A stretch of 23,320 nt of DNA from Candidatus Fermentithermobacillaceae bacterium UBA3951 (lineage in GTDB: Bacteria > Bacillota > Sulfobacillia > Fermentithermobacillales > Fermentithermobacillaceae). The position numbers and the translations under genes were made by a program. The stretch covers positions 1 to 23,320 of the forward strand of contig DGDN01000106.1 in NCBI GenBank assembly GCA_002385465.1. The letters run 5' to 3'. Positions within the stretch are counted from its first letter, which is position 1. Each line of letters opens with the position of its first letter. Shown here in pieces: positions 15,919-23,251 of the stretch. The notes below the pieces were generated by a model that worked only from the letters and a program-made list of their open reading frames with translations, did not search any database and was not told the origin of the DNA.

Positions 15919-17040
15919 TTGTTGGAAAAGGTCCGTCGCTATTTCGCGATGGCCGGCGCGCTTCTCGGAGGGGCAGGTGCCTACTACCTGAGAGCTCCGT
16001 TGGAAACCCTCCTGCAGAAGAAGTTCACCCCTGTGGTATCGGTGGGTTTCATAGTTTTTTCGGCCGCCGTATTCGCAGTGATCTTCTTCTTCATGGGATC
16101 ACCCCTGTCCAAAGGCATTGTCGGAAGTGTTGACTGGCTGGCAAAAACACTGGGTGGCGCTTCGCTTCAGGATATCGCGGTGAGCGTCGGGGGGCTTATT
16201 GTCGGTCTTATAATTGCCAATTTATTGACCCCGTCTCTCGACCCGATCCCGTTAGTGGGGCCGTTCCTGCCGGCTATTGCCATGGTGGTTCTGGGGTATA
16301 TCGGTATCGCCGTGGCAAGGAGCAAGAAGGACGACATTCTCGCTCTGAGCCCGGGCCGTCTCATGCAGGCTGTGAGGGGAGGGCGCAGTGTACGTCAGGT
16401 CGAACGAAAAGGGGATCTACCCTTCGGCCAGTCTAGTCCCAAACTCCTCGATACCAGCACGATTATAGACGGGCGGATAGTTGATATTTGTCGCTCGGGT
16501 TTCATTGAGGGGAAGCTGGTCATTCCCAACTTCGTATTGGACGAGCTCAGGCGAATTGCCGATTCGGCCGACAACATAAAGCGCAACAAGGGCCGGAGGG
16601 GTCTTGATACCTTGAACACGCTGCAACGGGATTTCCCACACGATGTGCTCACGTGGGAATGGCCCTCGGGTCCCAATGACGACGTGGATTCATTGCTTCT
16701 CAAGATGGCCAAGGAAACCGGGGCGGAGGTCATCACCACAGACTACAACCTGGCCAAGATCGCGGAACTCCAAGAAGTGGGGGTCCTTAACGTTAACAGG
16801 CTGGCCAACGCACTGAAGCTCATGGTGGCCCCCGGAGAAGAACTCACTGTGGAAATCCACCGCGAGGGGAAACAGCCCGGCCAGGGTGTCGGCTATCTGG
16901 ATGACGGCACTATGGTTGTTGTAGAGCAGGCCAAGAGGCATCTGAACGAGGAGATCGCCGTAGTGGTGACCAACGTCCACACGTCGCCCGCCGGACGCAT
17001 GGTGTTTGCGCGGCCCAAATATCTAGACAGGTCGGAGTAA
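15919..17040 (+). CDS. PIN-TRAM membrane protein (YacL type)
   Basis: About 373 aa, an integral membrane protein with three or four N-terminal hydrophobic segments (strongest at about 38-60, 84-104 and 111-135), then a cytoplasmic PIN ribonuclease-like domain (about 172-300). Its acidic residues appear in LLDTSTIIDGR, NDDVDSLLL and TTDYNL. A C-terminal TRAM RNA-binding domain (about 305-365) follows. B. subtilis YacL, in the same syntenic place, has this architecture; its cellular RNA target is not established. Three consecutive TTG codons (15916, 15919, 15922) follow AAGGAGG (15906-15912); the second and third have good spacing (6 and 9 nt), and I use the second. It is followed after 3 bp by ispDF. 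Confidence 0.88.
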   Translation: MLEKVRRYFAMAGALLGGAGAYYLRAPLETLLQKKFTPVVSVGFIVFSAAVFAVIFFFMGSPLSKGIVGSVDWLAKTLGGASLQDIAVSVGGLIVGLIIANLLTPSLDPIPLVGPFLPAIAMVVLGYIGIAVARSKKDDILALSPGRLMQAVRGGRSVRQVERKGDLPFGQSSPKLLDTSTIIDGRIVDICRSGFIEGKLVIPNFVLDELRRIADSADNIKRNKGRRGLDTLNTLQRDFPHDVLTWEWPSGPNDDVDSLLLKMAKETGAEVITTDYNLAKIAELQEVGVLNVNRLANALKLMVAPGEELTVEIHREGKQPGQGVGYLDDGTMVVVEQAKRHLNEEIAVVVTNVHTSPAGRMVFARPKYLDRSE

Positions 17041-17043
17041 GAG

Positions 17044-18312
17044 TTGGGCCGCTCTGTCTGGGTGATCGTGGCCGCAGCCGGTGAGAGCCTGAGGGCACCG
17101 GGGGAGGTCCCAAAGCAGTTCCGGCGCTTGGGGGATTCCACGGTGATCGAGACCGTGGTAGACAGGTTTGCCCGGATGCGTGAAGTGGCGGGGATAGTCG
17201 TGGCCCTCCCGCCCAGCGGGATCACCCCTCTATCCGGGCTGACTCTCCGTGATATAGAGGCGCCGGCACGAGGAATTGTACCGGTTGTCTGCGTTGCGGG
17301 GGGCTCAACGAGGCAGGAGTCCGTGCGAAAGGCCCTGGAAGCAGTCCCGCCCGGTGCCGAGTGGGTCGCCGTACATGACGCAGCACGGCCGTTCTTCTCG
17401 GACGAATTGTTCCTGAGGGTCTTGGAGGCAAGTTACGCGCACGGTGCAGCCGTGCCGGGACTGCCTCCGGCGGATACTATCAAGCAGGTTGAACGCTCCC
17501 AGAGTCGGACGGTTTCCGGCGGATTTTCTGAGAAAGAGACGAGAGTCCAAACCACCCTGGATAGAAGCATTCTTGTAGCGGTCCAAACGCCTCAGGTTTT
17601 CAGGAAAGATATTCTGGTCTCGGCACACCTCCGGGCAGTCGAAGAAGGCTTTTCCGGGACCGATGACAGCCAGCTCGTGGAAAGGTTGGGTGTCGAAGTA
17701 GCCGTGGTAGACGGTGAACCCGAGAACATCAAGCTGACCTATCCGGCAGATTTTGAAAGGACCGGAATAAAGTCGGAAAAAGGGGTTGTTTGTACGAGCC
17801 CTGCATACGGCGATGAGGTAACCGTAACCGGATTGGGGTTTGACGCCCATCCGTTCAAGGAAGGTCGTCCTTGTGTGCTCGGCGGAGTGGCTATTCCCCA
17901 CTCCAAGGGGCTGTCCGGGCACTCCGACGCAGATGTTTTGACCCATGCCGTCATGGACGCCCTTTTGGGGGCCATGGGGGCAGGAGATATCGGCCGGTGG
18001 TTTCCTGAGACGCCGGAGAACAAAGATGCCCGGAGCGTCGATCTCTTGAGGTCAATGTGGAAGAGGCTTTGTGCCGGTGGGGAAGCGACCATCGTCCATC
18101 TGGACACGGTGATCGTTGCCCAGTCTCCACGGGTTGCTCCTTACATAGGCTCTATGAGAGAAACACTCGCCGTTGCGCTGGAGATAGCGCCTGAGCAGGT
18201 CTCCATTAAGGCGACCACGACCGAGAGAATGGGGTTCACCGGTCGTGAAGAAGGGATTGCGGCTTTTTGTTCGGCAACCGTGAAAAGAAGCCTGCGACCT
18301 CCGCCATATTAA
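17044..18312 (+). CDS. ispDF: Bifunctional IspD/IspF isoprenoid enzyme
   Basis: A 422-aa fusion of two MEP-pathway enzymes. Residues 1-232 are IspD, which joins MEP to CTP: VPKQF near the N-terminus, VHDAARP, GTDDSQLVE and PENIKLTYPADF. The nucleotide loop reads AAGESLR rather than the usual AAGxGxR. Residues 262-422 are IspF, which forms 2-C-methyl-erythritol 2,4-cyclodiphosphate: GLGFDAHPF and GHSDADVLTHAVMDALLGA (zinc ligands D, H, H), and TTTERMGFTGREEGIA. Both active sites look complete. The pathway step between them needs IspE, not in this window. TTG start at 17044 with GGAG 6 nt upstream, 3 bp after the PIN-TRAM stop, so translation is probably coupled. In B. subtilis ispD and ispF are separate adjacent genes. 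Confidence 0.93.
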   Translation: MGRSVWVIVAAAGESLRAPGEVPKQFRRLGDSTVIETVVDRFARMREVAGIVVALPPSGITPLSGLTLRDIEAPARGIVPVVCVAGGSTRQESVRKALEAVPPGAEWVAVHDAARPFFSDELFLRVLEASYAHGAAVPGLPPADTIKQVERSQSRTVSGGFSEKETRVQTTLDRSILVAVQTPQVFRKDILVSAHLRAVEEGFSGTDDSQLVERLGVEVAVVDGEPENIKLTYPADFERTGIKSEKGVVCTSPAYGDEVTVTGLGFDAHPFKEGRPCVLGGVAIPHSKGLSGHSDADVLTHAVMDALLGAMGAGDIGRWFPETPENKDARSVDLLRSMWKRLCAGGEATIVHLDTVIVAQSPRVAPYIGSMRETLAVALEIAPEQVSIKATTTERMGFTGREEGIAAFCSATVKRSLRPPPY

Positions 18313-18392
18313 GCCGTTGTCGGAATAGAGATGGCAGGACGTATTAGGGCGGCTCCATCCATTGAAAGAACAACAACTCGGGAGGGACAAGC

Positions 18393-19232
18393 ATGTCTCA
18401 GGAGGCTTCAAGGAAAGCGGAACTTAAGGTGAAAGTCTTGTACTACCCCTTCATGGGGACCGGGATCAACACAGAGAGGCTCGTCCTTCTTGCCCGCCTG
18501 TGTTACTCACCCATGGGTATCGAAGCCCTGGAAGACTTGCTTATGGGGGACAAACCGTCGGACGAGAAGGCCGGAGAATTCGTGAGGAACCTCATAGAAA
18601 TGGGGCATATGGGGGCTCTCGAGCACTGGTACACCACGTTTGCCGTCGAGGGGTACTCGCGGATATCAAGCCAGCAGAACGACAGGCACAGACTCCTCAA
18701 GATGTTCAAGGAACACGGCGTAGTTTACATGAACGACCCCGAACAAGGCTCGCCTTTTACCTCCCAGCTTCAGCAATCTCAACGCTACGTAAAAGAGGAC
18801 AACTTTAGGTACGTCACGCCTCCCAGTTTTTCACGCCATCCCGAGTTCCTCAAGAAGTATGAAGAGCTGCAGGAGGAGGTCTTGAAGCTCCAGCGAGAAG
18901 GTCTGTCGCTCGGGCTTCCGGCTGAGGACGTGCGATTTGCCCTCACGAACGCCACCGAGACCAGGTTTGTGATAACGACCAACGCCCGCCAGCTCAGGCA
19001 CATGTTCAACCTTAGGTGCTGCCAAAGGGCCCAGTGGGAGATCAGGCAGATGTTTACGAAACTACTTGATGAATACAAGCGGATAGCCCCAAATATCTTC
19101 TACCGTGCAGGGGCTTCGTGCGACGATTTGGGTTATTGCCCCGAGGGCAAGATGAGCTGTGGCAGGGCGCCTACGCTTGAGGCACTCCAGAAAGCCTTTA
19201 AGAGCGAACGAGAGAGGGCAAGGACATCTTGA
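18393..19232 (+). CDS. thyX: Flavin-dependent thymidylate synthase ThyX with altered signature motif
   Basis: A 279-aa enzyme making dTMP from dUMP with FAD, methylene-tetrahydrofolate and NADPH. Recognisable family blocks are LARLCYSP (33-40), the C-terminal ATETRFVITTNARQLRHMF, LRCCQRAQWEI (207-217) and CPEGKMSCG. In canonical ThyX the signature RHR is followed by seven residues and a serine. Here RHR (98-100) is separated from S129 of QQSQRY by 28 residues, a 21-residue insertion that keeps both halves. The reading frame is continuous and the insert is not low-complexity, so a frameshift is unlikely. Start ATG with GGGAGGG about 7 nt upstream. The 80-bp gap to ispDF shows no clear promoter. 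Annotation is secure; activity of this variant is inferred. Confidence 0.88.
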   Translation: MSQEASRKAELKVKVLYYPFMGTGINTERLVLLARLCYSPMGIEALEDLLMGDKPSDEKAGEFVRNLIEMGHMGALEHWYTTFAVEGYSRISSQQNDRHRLLKMFKEHGVVYMNDPEQGSPFTSQLQQSQRYVKEDNFRYVTPPSFSRHPEFLKKYEELQEEVLKLQREGLSLGLPAEDVRFALTNATETRFVITTNARQLRHMFNLRCCQRAQWEIRQMFTKLLDEYKRIAPNIFYRAGASCDDLGYCPEGKMSCGRAPTLEALQKAFKSERERARTS

Positions 19233-19266
19233 CGTCCCCTCGTTTCGAGTGGAGGCAGAGTGAGAC

Positions 19267-20034
19267 GTGAGGCGGTCAAAAGAGCTCAAGTACGTGAGGA
19301 TACACGGTAGGCAGCCGGTTAACGAAGCTTTGTTGAGCGGGTGGCCCGTCCGTGAAGTTGTTGTAAGACAGGGTTCCAAAGATGCCTTCTTGACCGAGGT
19401 TGTCTCCAAAGCGTCGTCTTTGGGGATAAAGACCGTTCTAATGGATTCCGCCGCGTTCGACCGGACCTTTCCCAGGCAAAGCCAGGGAGTGGTGGCTACG
19501 GTCATAGAAGTTGAGACCAGGAATCTGGATGACGTGAAGCGAGATATCCCCGCCGGACAAGACCCGTTGTTTGTGGCTTTGGACGGTATTGAAGATCCCC
19601 ATAACCTGGGCGCGATTACGAGGACGTGCCTTGCCATGGGAGTGCATGCGGTAGTCATCCCGAAACACAGGACCGCAAGTCTTGGTGAAGGGGCGGCCAA
19701 GTCTTCTGCGGGAGCTATTTTCAAGCAGCCCATCTGTCAAGTCTCAAACATCCATTACTTCATCGAGTGGGCCAAACGCCAGGGAATGTGGGTTTATGGA
19801 CTGGATGCCGGTGCTACCTCGGACATCTGGAATACCGACCTCACAGGACCACTGGCTTTGATAATAGGTGGAGAGGATAGAGGCCTTGCCCGACTTACCC
19901 GAGAAAAATGCGATTTCCTTGTGAAGATACCCATGGTCGGAGAGATCGGCAGCTTAAATGCCAGTGTGGCCTCTGGGATTGCCATTTCCGAGTGTAAGAG
20001 GCAAAGACAAGAAAAGGCCAGCAAGAGGCCGTAA
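19267..20034 (+). CDS. rlmB: 23S rRNA (guanosine-2'-O-)-methyltransferase RlmB
   Basis: A 255-aa SpoU/TrmH-family 2'-O-methyltransferase for the 23S rRNA P-loop guanosine (G2251 in E. coli numbering). An N-terminal substrate-binding domain (HGRQPVNEALL to about 85) precedes the trefoil-knot SAM domain with LDGIEDPHNLGAITRT (about 102), IGGEDRGL (about 203) and IPMVGEIGSLNASVASGIA (about 224-242), the three SPOUT motifs. GTG start with GGAGG 11 nt upstream, spacing somewhat long. It is 34 bp after thyX and likely co-transcribed. mrnC and yacP, commonly beside it in Bacillota, are not present. Confidence 0.92.
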   Translation: MRRSKELKYVRIHGRQPVNEALLSGWPVREVVVRQGSKDAFLTEVVSKASSLGIKTVLMDSAAFDRTFPRQSQGVVATVIEVETRNLDDVKRDIPAGQDPLFVALDGIEDPHNLGAITRTCLAMGVHAVVIPKHRTASLGEGAAKSSAGAIFKQPICQVSNIHYFIEWAKRQGMWVYGLDAGATSDIWNTDLTGPLALIIGGEDRGLARLTREKCDFLVKIPMVGEIGSLNASVASGIAISECKRQRQEKASKRP

Positions 20035-20045
20035 ATGACCCTCTA

Positions 20046-20075
20046 TTGCTTTTGTGAAGTTTACAAAAGTATAAT
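20046..20075 (+). promoter_or_regulatory. Promoter of sigH with overlapping palindrome
   Basis: TTGCTT (20046-20051), 18-bp spacer, perfect TATAAT (20070-20075). A perfect 7-bp inverted repeat, CTTTTGT-N7-ACAAAAG (20049-20069), occupies the promoter core. The transcript would start near 20082, leaving a leader of about 80 nt with a short GCTGC/GCAGC stem followed by TTTT (20088-20111), a weak attenuator-like element. Confidence 0.7.
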
Positions 20076-20163
20076 GGGTTTGTCCCGGCTGCTCACATTC
20101 GGGCAGCTTTTGGGCTACGAGCGGGTATAGAGAAAGCTCCAGGGACCGGGGGAGGGGTGCTTT

Positions 20164-20841
20164 TTGACTATGGGCCCGCAGAGGGATCTGTACGCTGCAT
20201 TCGAGGCTTTGCAGGATGAGGAAGTTGTCGAAATAGCGCGTGCAGGGTCGGTGTTGGCGCAGGAGTATCTCATCAACAAATTTCGGAGTTTCGTGAGAGC
20301 GAAGGCAAGGTCATACTTCCTTATAGGTGCTGACAGGGAAGATATAATCCAAGAAGGCATGATAGGGCTTTATAAAGCCATACGGGATTTCCGGAGCGAC
20401 AAATTGGCTTCGTTCAAGGCGTTTGCCGAGCTATGCATAACGAGACAGATCATCACGGCAATCAAGACCGCAACAAGGCAGAAGCACATTCCGCTCAACT
20501 CGTATGTCTCACTGAACAGGCCGATCTATGATGGAGATTCAGATAGGACTCTCCTGGATATCATGCCCGGGACTCAGGTTCTGGATCCGGAAGAGCTGGT
20601 CATCAATACCGAAGAAATCGGATCGATGGAGACAAAGATCACCGAGATCCTGAGCGATCTCGAGTGGCAGGTCTTGAACTCATACTTGGACGGTAAGTCC
20701 TACCTTGAGATTGCTCAAGATCTGGACAGGCACGTGAAGTCAATAGACAACGCGCTGCAGAGAGTGAAGCGCAAGTTGGAGAGGTACCTGGACTCCAAGA
20801 ACGGTTCCAGGCCTCAGACAGAGAACGTGCTGGCGAGGTAG
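20164..20841 (+). CDS. sigH: RNA polymerase sporulation sigma factor SigH
   Basis: A 225-aa sigma-70 family factor for transition-state and early sporulation promoters. Region 2 is well conserved (FRSFVRAKARSYFLIGADREDIIQEGMIGLYKAIRDF in outline, about 40-76), followed by ITRQIITAIKTATRQKHIPLN and, after about 165, region 4 with LSDLEWQVLNSYLDGKSYLEIAQDL and a recognition helix VKSIDNALQRVKRKL. TTG at 20164 lies 8 nt after GGAGG; an ATG two codons later is an alternative. It has its own promoter and terminator. Its presence indicates a sporulation-lineage host. Confidence 0.94.
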   Translation: MTMGPQRDLYAAFEALQDEEVVEIARAGSVLAQEYLINKFRSFVRAKARSYFLIGADREDIIQEGMIGLYKAIRDFRSDKLASFKAFAELCITRQIITAIKTATRQKHIPLNSYVSLNRPIYDGDSDRTLLDIMPGTQVLDPEELVINTEEIGSMETKITEILSDLEWQVLNSYLDGKSYLEIAQDLDRHVKSIDNALQRVKRKLERYLDSKNGSRPQTENVLAR

Positions 20842-20867
20842 GAACGGAAAACGCTGAAAACCAAGGG

Positions 20868-20891
20868 GCCCGGTCATAGTACCGGGCTTTT
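20868..20891 (+). terminator. Intrinsic terminator of sigH
   Basis: Perfect 7-bp stem GCCCGGT/ACCGGGC (20868-20874, 20881-20887) with a 6-nt loop and TTTTCTC after it, 26 bp past the stop. A textbook Rho-independent terminator. Confidence 0.9.
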
Positions 20892-21032
20892 CTCATGCCC
20901 GGGCGGCAGATTATGTCTTGAAAGGTGCAGAATTCGTGGTAATCTTACGTCTAAAGCGCGAGAGGCCGCAGGACGTCCACTTATGGAATCCAATAGCCTA
21001 CTGCTTAGCCTATTACATAGCGTTTTGTCGGG

Positions 21033-21947
21033 GTGACACACATACATCTGTTATTGTCTGGGCTCATGCTCCAGTTGCTATTGAACTATGTTAAAGGCAG
21101 TGCCCCCATAGTCTACATAGTCCGTCCGGGTCTGTGGGCGATCACGGGGTATGTGGCATATTGGCTTCCGGCCCAGAGACCTGCCGGCTCCGCAAAGGTA
21201 GTGCGGGGAGCCGTTGGTGTAGGGCTGTTTGCAGGCTCTCTCCAAGTCGCTGTATCCGTGCTCTTCGGCCTATTTGAGGGTTTTGGCAGGAGCCCATACT
21301 CGTTCCATGTCGCAGGCCTACTGGTAAACGCCTGGACCCTGTCATGTCACATATTGGGTGAAGAACTGAGCCGGGCGTGGTTGGTGAACAGGCTTGCCGG
21401 GCGCAGGAAGCCTGCGCTTGTGATACCTATAGCGCTCGCTTTTCCCCTCTTGAGCCTGCCCTTAAGCGGCATCCCGCCTTTCTCTGACAGAGTAGCGATT
21501 CTACGCTTTCTAGGTCGGGACGTCCTACCGGCTATTTCCAACAGCCTGGCGCGTTCGGCCATGGCTTACGCCGGAGGCCCCTTGCCGGCTATCGCCTACA
21601 GGGGTGTGCTCTCCTTGTTTTGGTGGTTCAGTCCGATCATTCCTGACTTGTCTTGGAGCGCGGTGGCCTTGATTGACACTGTCGTGCCGGTTCTGGGTGT
21701 CTTCATCGCTCATACCGAGTATGTTTCCGCCGGGCGGTCCAGAACGAGATTGAGGGACTCCAGAAAGGACGCTCTGAGTACGATAGTGGCAGCTCTCACA
21801 GGGATGCTCATGGTGTGGTTCTCACTCGGACTGTTTCCTGTGTATCCGTCTGTTATCGTAACCGGAAGTATGCAACCATACGCCACTGTCATGTCCCACC
21901 GTGTAAACGACGCTGAGATAGTTGACTCCTTGCTTACGTTGGTTTAA
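21033..21947 (+). CDS. Polytopic membrane protein with degenerate SipW-type signal peptidase tail
   Basis: A 304-aa very hydrophobic protein with about seven or eight membrane segments (for example about 5-20, 24-44, 57-78, 90-108, 127-145, 194-215, 248-268). GEELSRAW (109-116) recalls the EExxxR motif of intramembrane CPBP proteases but has one residue fewer, so I do not assign it. The C-terminus carries VTGSMQP (276-282), the catalytic-serine box of SipW/Sec11-type signal peptidases. Only a few residues later comes VMSHRV (286-291), which resembles the catalytic-histidine box VTHRV. The 25-30 residues normally between them, including the MxPxxxxGD-type segment, and everything after the His box are missing. 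No other frame restores them. The GTG start has only a poor GGGG ribosome site, so an upstream start loss is possible. It precedes two likely SipW-type substrates. It is probably a decayed or minimal peptidase. Confidence 0.6.
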   Translation: MTHIHLLLSGLMLQLLLNYVKGSAPIVYIVRPGLWAITGYVAYWLPAQRPAGSAKVVRGAVGVGLFAGSLQVAVSVLFGLFEGFGRSPYSFHVAGLLVNAWTLSCHILGEELSRAWLVNRLAGRRKPALVIPIALAFPLLSLPLSGIPPFSDRVAILRFLGRDVLPAISNSLARSAMAYAGGPLPAIAYRGVLSLFWWFSPIIPDLSWSAVALIDTVVPVLGVFIAHTEYVSAGRSRTRLRDSRKDALSTIVAALTGMLMVWFSLGLFPVYPSVIVTGSMQPYATVMSHRVNDAEIVDSLLTLV

Positions 21948-22096
21948 CCTCTTCCCTACAATCAACCAACCGTAGCACAATTGAGCAAGTATGAGAATAT
22001 CGTGAAGCCGTGATGAATCTTTCGAACCACGCATGACGCTTTCCGAAGCCGGTTGTGCTGCCGTCCACCAAGCCAAAACCCATGGAGGTGTTCTTG

Positions 22097-22612
22097 ATGA
22101 AGAGATCGTTATTTCTTGTCGTAGCAGCCCTAGTATGTTTGTCCCCCACGGGTATCGCCTATGCTGCTTGGTCGGAGAATATCACGATAGAAGGTTACGT
22201 GACTGCCGGTTCCTTCGACATAAAGTGGTCTGATGCTCAGTTGGATCGCGCTGGAGAGCCACAGTTTGAGGGTGACTATGTGGCGACGGTAACACTTAAC
22301 GACAATGACGAGAACAAGCTTGTCTACACCGTGATAAACGCGTATCCCGGGTGGGAGAGCGGGATTCGCTGCAAAGTGACCAACGCCGGATCAATCCCTG
22401 CGAAACTCAAGGTAGATCTTGTGGACGTGCCTGGCGTGCTCGACGTCGAATTCTTGAGGGAAGCCCCGGCGACCCTGGATGCCCGCACAACCACTGAAGA
22501 GATCGTGATTAAGGTTTCGGTTCCCGAGGAAGTGGATGCTGAATTTGTGCAGGCGCAACAGTATCAGTTCATGATCACTATCACCGGGACGCAGTTCAAC
22601 ATCGAGGACTAG
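22097..22612 (+). CDS. Exported SipW-cognate (TasA/camelysin-like) protein 1
   Basis: A 171-aa exported protein. Signal peptide 1-23 (MKRS, hydrophobic core, AYA) leads to a mature chain starting AWSEN. In this family the signal peptide is normally cut by the SipW-type peptidase. The body has the pattern ITIEGYVTAGSFD, then YPGWESGIRCKVTNAGSIPAKL (about 102-123) and a C-terminal QFMITITGTQFN strand, matching the TasA/camelysin beta-sandwich layout (YPG, N.GxIP, final TxTxxxTQxN). TasA relatives form extracellular fibres, but fibre formation here is unproven. ATG 22097 follows GGAGGTG with 6-nt spacing; an in-frame start at 22055 would lose that site. Confidence 0.75.
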   Translation: MKRSLFLVVAALVCLSPTGIAYAAWSENITIEGYVTAGSFDIKWSDAQLDRAGEPQFEGDYVATVTLNDNDENKLVYTVINAYPGWESGIRCKVTNAGSIPAKLKVDLVDVPGVLDVEFLREAPATLDARTTTEEIVIKVSVPEEVDAEFVQAQQYQFMITITGTQFNIED

Positions 22613-22688
22613 AGTGACTCAGGTGCCAAAACCCCTACATAGGTGGCGGTTAGCATAGGCAGGAAGGATGAAAGCGAGGTGGCGAGCA

Positions 22689-23168
22689 GTGAAGGGAATA
22701 CTGGTCTTGTGTGTGTTCTCGCTCTTCGCTCTCGCCACCATTGGCGTCGCTTCGGCCGCATGGTCGGTACCGGAGATGTCAATTGTAGGCACAGTCAGGT
22801 TGGGCAAGGTTGACGGCCGTATTGTGGACGTAAGCGTCCGTGACACGCTTCCTCCCAGAGATGTTGACGCAGCCGTGTCGCACGGAGGTCGTGCTTTGAC
22901 ACTTACTCTTCCGGCTTTTAACCCGGAGTTCACCGTGTGGGCCGAGTTCGCCTTGAAGAACGACGGCACAATCCCGCTCAAGGTCGACTGCGTCCGCGTG
23001 AATGCTCCACCAGAGCTTAAGATCAAGTCCTACGGACTAGGCAGGGGCGAGGTCATCGGACCGCGGGATTCTACCGGTCCATTCGGATTTGAGATAACGA
23101 ACCCTCACCATTTCAACCAAGAGTGCGAGATTACGGTCACAATCGACCTAGTTACTTGGCTTGATTGA
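22689..23168 (+). CDS. Exported SipW-cognate (TasA/camelysin-like) protein 2
   Basis: A 159-aa paralogue of the preceding protein. The signal peptide is again 23 residues (ASA before the cut) and the mature chain starts AWSVPE, the same A-W-S as protein 1. The shared layout is I-x-G-x-V-x-x-G-x-x-D near the N-terminus, then NPEF.VWAEFALKNDGTIPLKV and a closing ITVTIDLVTW strand. I use GTG 22689, 6 nt after GAGGTGG (22676-22682). An ATG at 22668 is possible but lies directly against its AGGAAGG; it would lengthen the basic N-region by 7 residues. The two genes are 76 bp apart with no terminator between, so one transcript is likely. Confidence 0.7.
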   Translation: MKGILVLCVFSLFALATIGVASAAWSVPEMSIVGTVRLGKVDGRIVDVSVRDTLPPRDVDAAVSHGGRALTLTLPAFNPEFTVWAEFALKNDGTIPLKVDCVRVNAPPELKIKSYGLGRGEVIGPRDSTGPFGFEITNPHHFNQECEITVTIDLVTWLD

Positions 23169-23206
23169 CGACACCGAATTGTAACGTAGCAGGGTTGTTC
23201 TGCTGT

Positions 23207-23228
23207 CCGGGGTGTGTTGACACCCTGG
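23207..23228. repeat. Inverted repeat over the -35 box of the tRNA-Thr promoter
   Basis: A 9-bp stem with one G:T pair, CCGGGGTGT / ACACCCTGG, with loop GTTG (23207-23228). The TTGACA hexamer (23217-23222) sits in its loop and 3' arm. A further short stem AGCAG-N7-CTGCT lies just upstream (23188-23204). Confidence 0.55.
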
Positions 23229-23245
23229 CTTATAGACGGTAGCAT
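23217..23245 (+). promoter_or_regulatory. Promoter of tRNA-Thr
   Basis: Perfect TTGACA (23217-23222), 17-bp spacer, TAGCAT (23240-23245; 4 of 6), 27 bp before the tRNA 5' end. The predicted start is near 23252. Confidence 0.75.
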
Positions 23246-23251
23246 GATGTT

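Noticed and set aside
18684..18788. Frameshift or sequencing error explaining the ThyX insert
   Set aside because: The frame is open and in phase on both sides, and the insert has ordinary codon use and no homopolymer run, so I treat it as real.
20049..20069. Rex (redox) operator at sigH
   Set aside because: Rex sites are usually TTGTGAA-N4-TTCACAA; here the half-sites are joined differently and the right half differs, so the regulator is left unnamed.
20905..20935. Sigma-H type promoter ahead of the exported-protein cassette (GCAGAATTC as -10)
   Set aside because: The -10 fits, but the -35 lacks AGGA and the spacing is 13 bp, so support is too weak to annotate.
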